The position numbers and the translations under genes were made by a program. The notes beneath the pieces were generated by a model, which did no database searches, had not been told where the DNA came from, and worked only from the letters and a program-made list of their open reading frames with translations. Shown one piece after another: positions 35,859-42,075 of a stretch of DNA of 64,000 bases (position 1 is its first letter; each line of letters starts with the position of its first letter). This stretch comes from Variibacter gotjawalensis (GTDB lineage: Bacteria; Pseudomonadota; Alphaproteobacteria; Rhizobiales; Xanthobacteraceae), in assembly GCF_002355335.1 (NCBI RefSeq), contig NZ_AP014946.1, positions 2,247,501 to 2,311,500 of the forward strand. The letters are read 5' to 3'.

Positions 35859-36710
35859 TTACGCCTTGAACTTCACGACCTTCTGGCGCTGCTCGCCGAG
35901 GCCCGTAATGCCGAGCGTGACGACATCCTTCGGCTTCAGGAACTGCGGCGTCGGCTTGATGCCGAGGCCAACGCCCGGCGGGGTGCCGGTCACGATCACG
36001 TCGCCCGGCTCGAGCACGAAGAACTGCGAGCAGTACCAAACGATGTGCGCGCACGAGAAAATCATGGTCGACGTGTTGCCGGTCTGCTTGCGCTCGCCGT
36101 TGACGTCCAGCCACATGTCGAGCTTCTGCGGATTTCCGACTTCGTCGGCCGTCACCATCCATGGCCCGATCGGGCCGAAAGTCTCGCAACCCTTGCCCTT
36201 GGTCCATTGGCCGCCGCGCTCGATCTGGAAGGCGCGCTCCGACACGTCGTTCGCCGCGCAGTAGCCGGCGACGACCGAGAGGGCGTCTTTCTTCGAGAGG
36301 TAGCGGGCACGCTGGCCGATGACGATGCCGAGTTCGATTTCCCAGTCGAGCTTGGTCGAGCCCTTCGGCACCATCGTGTCGTCGTTCGGGCCGCAGATCG
36401 AGGACGGCGCCTTATTGAAGATGATCGGCTCGGCCGGGATCGGCATGCCGGATTCGGCCGCATGGTCCGAATAATTCAGGCCGATCGCGATGAAGTTGCG
36501 CGGCTGGACGACGCATGAGCCGAGGCGCGGGTCGCCCTTCACGAGCGGCAGCTTGTCGACCTTCTGCTTTTTGATCTTGGCGAGGCCCTTCGGGCTCAGC
36601 GCCTCACCATCGATGTCCTTGACCACTTTCGAGAGGTCCCGGATGCGGCCATCCGCATCGATAATGCCGGGCTTCTCACGGCCGGGCTGGCCATAGCGGA
36701 CGAGCTTCAT
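35859..36710 (-). CDS. Fumarylacetoacetate hydrolase family protein (2-keto acid hydrolase/hydratase-like)
   Basis: This 283-residue FAH enzyme has an N-terminal cap (MKLVRYGQPGREKPGIID) and the catalytic core. The core has IAIGLNYSDHAAE, the metal-binding glutamates of KLDWEIELGIVIG, AANDVSERAFQ, GPIGPWMVT and GTPPGVGLG. This longer type includes 2,4-diketo-3-deoxy-sugar-acid hydrolases and ureidoglycolate lyases. An atypical SDR gene lies just upstream on the same strand (143 bases), so the two may act in one catabolic route. It differs from the 234-residue FAH enzyme at 13.7 kb in its extra N-terminal domain. Confidence 0.88.
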   Translation of the reverse strand: MKLVRYGQPGREKPGIIDADGRIRDLSKVVKDIDGEALSPKGLAKIKKQKVDKLPLVKGDPRLGSCVVQPRNFIAIGLNYSDHAAESGMPIPAEPIIFNKAPSSICGPNDDTMVPKGSTKLDWEIELGIVIGQRARYLSKKDALSVVAGYCAANDVSERAFQIERGGQWTKGKGCETFGPIGPWMVTADEVGNPQKLDMWLDVNGERKQTGNTSTMIFSCAHIVWYCSQFFVLEPGDVIVTGTPPGVGLGIKPTPQFLKPKDVVTLGITGLGEQRQKVVKFKA

Positions 36711-36853
36711 CAGTCACTCCTTAGGAGAATGTGCTTGGGATGTTTGGACGTGTCCCCGCGCGGCCATGTTGGCAGGCGCGGCGCGATCATGCGCCGCGAG
36801 GCGCGCGGCCCGCAAGGTCGCGGGCTGCATTTTTTCGCGGATCACGCGAAGTT
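36711..36853. repeat. Short gap with GC-rich hairpins
   Basis: This 143-base gap between the FAH and SDR genes contains two adjacent palindromes. One is GCGGCGC-gatcat-GCGCCGC near 36780; the other is around GCGGCCCGC-aaggtc-GCGGGCTGC near 36805-36830, with TTTTTT following on the plus strand. No gene is seen. They may be a repeat element or attenuate transcription. Confidence 0.4.
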
Positions 36854-37633
36854 CTACATGACGCCCGGGAAGCGGCCGCCGTCGATCAACAGGCTCTGGC
36901 CCGTGATGTAGCCGGCATGCGCCGAGCAGAGGAATGCGCAGGCCTGGCCGAACTCTTCCGGCTGGCCGATGCGACGGGCCGGCACCTGCTCGTAAGCCTT
37001 CTGCCGTGCGTCATCCTCGGAGATGCCGAGTTTCTTGGCGGTGAGCGCATTGCCGGAGCGCCAGCGGTCGGTCTCGAAGATGCCCGGCAGGATGTGGTTG
37101 ATGGTGACGTTCGCATGCGCGACGTTCCGTGCGACACCGGCGAGGAAGCCCTGCAAGCCGAGGCGGGCGCCGGACGAGAGGTCGAGGCCCGGAATCGGCA
37201 GCTTCACGCTGCCTGACGTGATGTTGACGATGCGGCCGAACTTTCGCTCGATCATCGGGTCGATGACCTTCTGGATCAGCTCGATCCCGACCACCATGTT
37301 GCCGAGCGCGCCCTTGAGCATGTCGTCGCGCGAGAGCTCGCGGAAATCGCGGAAGGGCGGGCCCGCATTGTTGTTGACCAGAATGTCCGGCTGCGGGCAG
37401 GCGGCGAGCAGGGCGGCCTGACCTTCCGGCGTGCCGACATCGGCCGCAACCGCCGTCACCTTCGCGCCGGTCTTGGCGCGGATCTCAGCAGCCGTTGCGT
37501 CTAGGGCCTTCGCGTCGCGGCCGTTGATGACGACCTCGCAGCCGGCCTCCGCCAACGCTTCGGCGCAGCCGCGGCCGAGACCTTTGCTCGATGCGCAGAC
37601 GATGGCCTTACGGCCGGCGATACCCAAATCCAT
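36854..37633 (-). CDS. SDR-family protein lacking the canonical YxxxK
   Basis: This 259-residue protein has an SDR-type N-terminus with a variant cofactor motif, CASSKGLG in place of TGxxxGxG. NNNAGPP follows, and NITSGS stands at the catalytic-serine strand. Where classical SDRs have YxxxK, this protein has LSSGARLG, so Tyr is replaced by Leu and Lys by Ala. GGAGGAA before the ATG at 37633 makes this start strong. I know similar divergent SDRs in rhizobia annotated as 3-oxoacyl reductases. Catalysis must be altered or absent. It lies beside the FAH-family gene. Confidence 0.8.
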   Translation of the reverse strand: MDLGIAGRKAIVCASSKGLGRGCAEALAEAGCEVVINGRDAKALDATAAEIRAKTGAKVTAVAADVGTPEGQAALLAACPQPDILVNNNAGPPFRDFRELSRDDMLKGALGNMVVGIELIQKVIDPMIERKFGRIVNITSGSVKLPIPGLDLSSGARLGLQGFLAGVARNVAHANVTINHILPGIFETDRWRSGNALTAKKLGISEDDARQKAYEQVPARRIGQPEEFGQACAFLCSAHAGYITGQSLLIDGGRFPGVM

Positions 37634-37757
37634 GACGTTCCTCCGAGTTTCGGCGCGCACCATAGTGATAAGGCGCGCGATGGCAAACCTCGCCGATAGC
37701 GCGGCAAAGTTGCGAAGAAGCGACTCCAGCGTTCAGCCGGAAGGCGCGGATCCGACT

Positions 37758-38126
37758 CTATTTTTTCTTCACCTGGCCGGGGTCGTAGTAGAACCGCTCG
37801 CGGTGGATGAGGTCACCTTGCCACTGCTGATACGCGATCTCGTCGATCGTGAAACTCGTCCCCTCCGCGTCCGTGAAGCGGAAGAGCCAGTTGATCACGA
37901 CGATATCGCCTTCGATGAAAATCGGACCGCGCAGCTCGGTGTCGATGCGCGCATATTTGGCCATCGTGGCGCGCTCTTGCGTCGCCAACAGATCGCGGCC
38001 GACGCGCGGCGGATTGAGGTTCTCCTGCATCGAGGCATCCTCGGCGTAGAATCGCTCGATCGCCTCGTCGTGCCGTCCGGAGAGGACGACAGCAATAAAC
38101 TCTTCGACGCGGGTTCTGGAAGGCAT
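37758..38126 (-). CDS. SnoaL-like / NTF2-fold protein
   Basis: This 122-residue protein of the nuclear transport factor 2 fold shows VEEFIAVVLSGRHDEAIERFYAEDASMQEN, the usual first two helices and strand. IEGDIVVINWLFRFTDAEG and IAYQQWQGDLIHRERFYYDP follow, the curved sheet with closing strand. Such small alpha+beta barrels act as isomerases, hydrolases or binding proteins. The ATG at 38126 has AGGA upstream; a much longer frame to 38315 runs into the met riboswitch and is rejected. It is divergent from metN. Confidence 0.8.
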   Translation of the reverse strand: MPSRTRVEEFIAVVLSGRHDEAIERFYAEDASMQENLNPPRVGRDLLATQERATMAKYARIDTELRGPIFIEGDIVVINWLFRFTDAEGTSFTIDEIAYQQWQGDLIHRERFYYDPGQVKKK

Positions 38127-38196
38127 CTCGAAATCCTGTTCTTGCAATGGGGCTGCAGACAGCAGGTTGGTTCTCCCGCAGCGCACAAATTGAGTA

Positions 38197-38227
38197 TTGA
38201 CAAGTCGAACGCCGCGTTCGATATAAA
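38197..38227 (+). promoter_or_regulatory. Sigma70-type promoter of the met operon with internal palindrome
   Basis: TTGACA (38197-38202) is followed by GATATAAA; GATATA at 38220-38225 gives a 17-base spacer (TATAAA at 38222-38227 gives 19). Between them lies a perfect palindrome, TCGAAC-gccgc-GTTCGA (38205-38221), which could be an operator. A start site around 38235 would place the riboswitch at the 5' end of the transcript. Confidence 0.6.
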
Positions 38228-38247
38228 GAACGTCCCGACACAAGGGG

Positions 38248-38297
38248 CCGCGGAATTTGAACGCAGCTTGCGCCGCGAGAAAAACGCTAAAGCGCCC
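38248..38297 (+). ncRNA. SAM-II (SAM-alpha) riboswitch
   Basis: The sequence fits the SAM-II consensus: P1 CGCGG (38249-38253) pairs with CCGCG (38273-38277). Loop 1 holds ATTTGA then the CTTGC block (38267-38271). The A-rich L3 leads to GCTAAA (38286-38291). CGC in loop 1 (38262-38264) can pair with GCG (38292-38294), making the pseudoknot. SAM binding would repress methionine uptake genes. A further GCCCG/CGGGC hairpin follows at 38294-38310, just before AGGAG. This class is known mainly from alphaproteobacterial met genes. Confidence 0.85.
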
Positions 38298-38327
38298 GTC
38301 GTCAGCGGGCTTCACCAGGAGTGTGAC

Positions 38328-38354
38328 ATGTCCGCCGAACGCTGTCCGGGTTGA
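38328..38354 (+). CDS. Putative 8-codon leader ORF before metN
   Basis: ATG at 38328 has a strong AGGAG six bases upstream and encodes MSAERCPG before TGA (38352-38354). The stop overlaps a TTG at 38351 that opens the metN frame (TTGA), the geometry of translational coupling. It contains one cysteine and no internal methionine, so it is not an ordinary attenuation peptide. It may instead be the translation initiation point controlled by the riboswitch. Evidence is positional only. Confidence 0.5.
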   Translation: MSAERCPG

Positions 38355-38416
38355 GCCACATCCGCCACCCGAAGAATCTCACAGAGGAACGCGCCATTCC
38401 GGCGCCCGATCAATCC

Positions 38417-39523
38417 ATGAATGCTTTTGTATCGACAGCAACGGCTGAGGCCGCCGTGCTGGGCCCGGCCGAGAATAGGCCGGTCATCGTACTCGACCGC
38501 GTCGGGAAGACATTCTCGCCCCGCGATAAGGGCGAGGGCGTCATCGCGGTCGACGATGTCTCGGTCTCGTTGAGCGCGGGCGAGATCGTCGGCATCATCG
38601 GCCGCTCCGGCGCCGGCAAGTCGACACTTGTACGTCTCATCAACGGCCTCGAAACTCCGACCAGCGGAACCGTCACGGTGGATGGCGTAGCTATCTCGTC
38701 GCTCGATGAGCGGGGCGCCCGGCAGGCCCGCCGCGCCATCGGCATGGTCTTCCAGCACTTCAACCTTTTGTCATCGCGTACGGCAGCCGACAACATCGCA
38801 CTGCCGCTTGAGATCGCCGGCCGCCCGAAAGACGAGATCAAGAAGCGCGTCGACGAACTGCTCGGCCTTGTTGGCCTCACCGCCGAGCGCGACCGCTACC
38901 CGTCGGAACTGTCCGGTGGCCAGAAGCAGCGCGTCGGCATCGCGCGCGCACTTGCGGCAAACCCGAAAGTTCTGCTGTGCGACGAGGCGACGTCGGCGCT
39001 CGATCCCGACACAACCCACCAGATCCTCGAACTCCTGGCGCGCATCCGCCGAGAGCTGAAGCTCACGATCATCCTCATCACGCACGAGATGGCAGTCGTG
39101 AAGGCGATCGCCGATCGCGTCGTCGTGCTCGAGCGCGGCCGCGTGATCGAGCAAGGGACGACGTTCGAGATATTCTCGGCGCCGAAGCATCCGACGACGC
39201 GCAGCTTCCTGTCGACGCTCGGTGGCGCACAGTTGCCCGAAACCATCGCGGCACGGTTGACGCAAGAGCGTCCGCCGAACGGGCAGGCGGTCGTGCGTGT
39301 CATCTTCACGGGCCCGCAGGCGAACCAGCCCGTGCTCTCGCGCATCACGCGCGTGCTCAATGTCGACATCACGATCGTGTCCGGCCAGGTCGAAACGATC
39401 GGCGGCAAAGGCTTCGGCACGCTCATCGTCACGGTGCCGGGTGACGAAGTGACGCTCAACGGCGTCACCGCCGCGATTCAACGGCTCGATCTCAACGCAG
39501 AGGTGCTTGGCTATGTCGCCTGA
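38417..39523 (+). CDS. metN: D-/L-methionine ABC transporter ATP-binding protein
   Basis: This protein (368 residues from the ATG at 38417) energises methionine import. It has Walker A GRSGAGKST, QHFNLLSSRTAADN, signature LSGGQKQR and Walker B VLLCDEATSALD. The C-terminal NIL (ligand-binding, feedback-inhibition) domain lies at about residues 285-365. An earlier TTG at 38351 would add 22 residues and couple to the leader ORF; neither start has a convincing RBS of its own. The stop overlaps metI. It sits downstream of a SAM-II riboswitch, which agrees with the methionine assignment. Confidence 0.93.
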   Translation: MNAFVSTATAEAAVLGPAENRPVIVLDRVGKTFSPRDKGEGVIAVDDVSVSLSAGEIVGIIGRSGAGKSTLVRLINGLETPTSGTVTVDGVAISSLDERGARQARRAIGMVFQHFNLLSSRTAADNIALPLEIAGRPKDEIKKRVDELLGLVGLTAERDRYPSELSGGQKQRVGIARALAANPKVLLCDEATSALDPDTTHQILELLARIRRELKLTIILITHEMAVVKAIADRVVVLERGRVIEQGTTFEIFSAPKHPTTRSFLSTLGGAQLPETIAARLTQERPPNGQAVVRVIFTGPQANQPVLSRITRVLNVDITIVSGQVETIGGKGFGTLIVTVPGDEVTLNGVTAAIQRLDLNAEVLGYVA

Positions 39524-40178
39524 AATCATACGCGCCATCATCTACGCGACCGGCGAGACCGCCTACATGGTTGCGGTCGCGGCCGCCCTCGGCACGCTGT
39601 TCGGCCTGCCGCTCGGCGTTTTCCTTGCAACATCGCGCGCCGGCGAAATCTTTGCGGCGCCGATTACCAACCGCGTCATCGGCGCAGTCGTGAACGCAAC
39701 CCGCTCGACGCCATTCATCATTCTCGTCGTCGCGATCATCCCGTTTACGCGGCTGATCGCCGGCACGTCGATCGGCACATCGGCCGCGATCGTTCCACTC
39801 ACCCTCGCGGCGACGCCGTTCATCGCGCGCATCATCGAAGCAGCCCTGCGCGAGGTCGATCCCGGTCTCATCGAGGCCGCGCGGTCTATGGGCGCAAGCC
39901 CAGTCCAGATCGTGACGAAAGTGCTCGTGCCCGAGGCGCGGCCGTCGATCACGCTCGGCCTCACGCTTTCCATCGTCACGCTCTTGTCGTCGTCTGCGAT
40001 GGTCGGCGCCGTCGGCGGCGGCGGCCTCGGCGATCTCGGGATTCGCTACGGCTATCAGCGCTTCATGCCCGAAGTGATGGCCGTGGTCGTGATCGTCCTC
40101 ATCGTTCTCGTCCAATCCGTCCAATCGACCGGCGATTTCCTCGCTCGCAAACTTGACCGCCGCGCGCGCCGCGGCTGA
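39513..40178 (+). CDS. metI: Methionine ABC transporter permease
   Basis: This 221-residue inner-membrane permease has five hydrophobic segments. It carries the MetI-type motif EAARSMGASPVQIVTKVLVPEA, the ATPase-docking loop (written here as EAARSMGAS then IVTKVLVPEA). The start overlaps the metN stop by 11 bases. Length matches E. coli MetI (217). The downstream metQ genes complete a MetNIQ importer. Confidence 0.95.
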   Translation: MSPEIIRAIIYATGETAYMVAVAAALGTLFGLPLGVFLATSRAGEIFAAPITNRVIGAVVNATRSTPFIILVVAIIPFTRLIAGTSIGTSAAIVPLTLAATPFIARIIEAALREVDPGLIEAARSMGASPVQIVTKVLVPEARPSITLGLTLSIVTLLSSSAMVGAVGGGGLGDLGIRYGYQRFMPEVMAVVVIVLIVLVQSVQSTGDFLARKLDRRARRG

Positions 40179-40217
40179 TTTCCACGCGCTCGCGCGCCTG
40201 AACACAGGAAGAAAAAA

Positions 40218-40997
40218 ATGAAGAAACTCGCGTTGTCCCTCGCACTGTCGGCTGCGCTTACTGCGCCGGCCGCCGCGCAACAGACGCTGCGCGTCGGCGT
40301 CACCGCCGGCCCGCATGCGCAAATCCTCGAGAAGGTCGTGCCGGAAGCCAAGAAGCTCGGCCTCGACGTGAAGGTCGTCGAGTTCACGGACTACGTGATC
40401 CCGAACCAGGCGCTCGCCAACAAGGAGCTGGAAGTCAATTCGTTCCAGCACGAGCCGTATCTCAAGAACCAGCTTTCGAAGACGAACTGGAAACTGGCCA
40501 AGGTCGGTTACACGATCGCATCGCCGATGGGCTTCTACTCGAAGAAGTACAAGAGCTTCGCGGATCTGCCGAACGGCGCGACCGTCGCAATCCAAAACGA
40601 TCCGACCAACGGCGCGCGTTCGCTGAAGCTCCTGCACGACAACAACATCATCAAGCTGCGCGAAGGCGCGGGCGTGACCGCGGGTGTCGCCGACATCGCG
40701 GAAAATCCGAAGCGCTATCGCTTCATCGAGCTCGATGCTGCGCAGCTTCCCCGCTCGCTGCCGGATGTCGATGCGGCGGCTGTCAATAACAACTACGCTG
40801 TGCAGGCCGGTCTCGATCCGGTGAAGGATTCGATCGTCAAGGAAACGACAGACGGTCCGTGGGTCAACATCATTGCGGTGCGCGAGGAAGACAAAGATAA
40901 GCCATGGGTCGCGACCTTCGTGAAGGCATATCAGTCGCCGTCCGTGAAGGAGTTCATCGCAGAGAAATTCAAGGGCGCTTACGTCGCCGCTTGGTGA
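40218..40997 (+). CDS. metQ: Methionine-binding protein MetQ, copy 1
   Basis: This 259-residue periplasmic receptor has a Sec signal ending AAA-QQ (residues 1-21). There is no lipobox cysteine, so it is soluble, unlike E. coli MetQ. NlpA-family motifs include GVTAGPHAQILEKV, FTDYVIPNQALANKE, NSFQHEPYL and AIQNDPTNGARSLKLL. VNNNYAVQAGL appears near the C-terminus. A GGAAGAAAAAA-type RBS precedes the ATG. It is followed by a close paralog. Confidence 0.93.
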   Translation: MKKLALSLALSAALTAPAAAQQTLRVGVTAGPHAQILEKVVPEAKKLGLDVKVVEFTDYVIPNQALANKELEVNSFQHEPYLKNQLSKTNWKLAKVGYTIASPMGFYSKKYKSFADLPNGATVAIQNDPTNGARSLKLLHDNNIIKLREGAGVTAGVADIAENPKRYRFIELDAAQLPRSLPDVDAAAVNNNYAVQAGLDPVKDSIVKETTDGPWVNIIAVREEDKDKPWVATFVKAYQSPSVKEFIAEKFKGAYVAAW

Positions 40998-41018
40998 TCG
41001 CGCCTTTGTGAAAACTAC

Positions 41019-41043
41019 AGCCGCGCCAATTTTCGGCGCGGCT
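41019..41043 (+). terminator. Hairpin between metQ copies
   Basis: A perfect 9-base stem, AGCCGCGCC (41019-41027) with GGCGCGGCT (41035-41043), has a 7-base loop and lies 21 bases after metQ copy 1. There is no T-run, so it may be a partial terminator or an mRNA-stabilising hairpin setting different levels of the two receptors. Confidence 0.5.
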
Positions 41044-41102
41044 GATGCTCCCGATTTCCAAGCTTCCGATTTACTCAGTTATTTTCAGAAGGACGAATTT
41101 GC

Positions 41103-41882
41103 GTGAAGAGAATGTTCTTGTCGCTCGCCGTTGTAGCGGCGTTCATCGCACCCGCCGGCGCTCAGCAGTTCATCCGCATCGGCGTGACGGGCGGGCCGGG
41201 TGCCCAGATCATCGAGCAGGTCGTGCCTGAAGCGAAGAAGCTGGGACTCGACCTCAAGATCATCGAGTTCTCCGATTACATCATTCCGAACCAGGCGCTT
41301 GCCGGTAAGGAAATCGAGGCAAACTCGTTTCAGCACGAGCCGTACCTGAAAAACCAGGTCGCTAAAACGAGCTGGAAGCTCGTGAAGCTGGCCGAGACGA
41401 TGACCGCGCCGCTCGGTGTCTATTCGAAGAAGTACAAGACCTTCGCCGAAATCCCGGATGGCGCATCGGTCGCGATCCAGAACGATCCGACCAACGGATC
41501 GCGCCCGCTGCGTCTGCTGCATGACAACAACATCATCAAGCTTCGCGACGGCGTAGGCGTCACCGCTGGCGTCACCGACATCGTCGAAAATCCGCATCGC
41601 TATCGCTTCATCGAGCTCGATGCCGCGCAGTTGTCGCGCTCGCTTGACGATGTCGCGGCGGCAAGCATCAACAACAATTACGCGGTGCAGGCCGGTCTCG
41701 ACCCCGTGAAGGACCCGATCCTGCGCGAAGGGCCGAATAGTCCGTGGGTCAACATCATCGCGGTGCGTGAAGAGGATAAGGACAAGCCTTGGGCCGCTTT
41801 GCTGGTCAAGGCGTTCCATACGCAGAGCGTGAAGGACTACGTTTTGCGAGAGTTCAAAGGGTCGCTGATCCCGGCTTGGTGA
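41103..41882 (+). CDS. Methionine-binding protein MetQ, copy 2
   Basis: This 259-residue paralog of the preceding gene has the same length and the same landmarks (NSFQHEPYLKNQ, AIQNDPTNGSRPLRLL, INNNYAVQAGL). The signal peptide ends PAGA-QQ, again without a lipobox. The start is GTG at 41103, with AAGGA about 10 bases upstream; ATG at 41112 is an alternative. Two receptors sharing one MetNI could widen specificity (for example D-methionine, sulfoxide or N-formyl forms). It is followed by a strong terminator. Confidence 0.92.
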   Translation: MKRMFLSLAVVAAFIAPAGAQQFIRIGVTGGPGAQIIEQVVPEAKKLGLDLKIIEFSDYIIPNQALAGKEIEANSFQHEPYLKNQVAKTSWKLVKLAETMTAPLGVYSKKYKTFAEIPDGASVAIQNDPTNGSRPLRLLHDNNIIKLRDGVGVTAGVTDIVENPHRYRFIELDAAQLSRSLDDVAAASINNNYAVQAGLDPVKDPILREGPNSPWVNIIAVREEDKDKPWAALLVKAFHTQSVKDYVLREFKGSLIPAW

Positions 41883-41901
41883 CACTGAGACCGCAGCAAA
41901 G

Positions 41902-41930
41902 AAAAAGGGCGCCGCGTGGCGCTCTTTTTT
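41902..41930 (+). terminator. Rho-independent terminator of metNIQQ
   Basis: A 7-pair stem, GGGCGCC (41907-41913) with GGCGCTC (41918-41924, one G-U), has a 4-base loop. It is preceded by AAAAA and followed by TTTTTT (41925-41930), 24 bases after the metQ copy 2 stop. Confidence 0.92.
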
Positions 41931-42075
41931 GTTCCCGTCACGCCAAGTAACAAAAATTGTCATCTCTCCCGTCGATTTGATCGCTTATTGCGTTGTGCTT
42001 GAGCGGCGAAACGCCGGTTTGCCCCGAATAAGTCCAGGTCGAACCGGCATAAGGGCGCGGGCAATTTCAGGACAG

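Noticed and set aside
37431-38354. A 307-codon plus-strand frame ending in MSAERCPG
   Set aside because: Only its last eight codons have a ribosome-binding site. The rest is antisense to the SDR and SnoaL-like genes and crosses the promoter and riboswitch.
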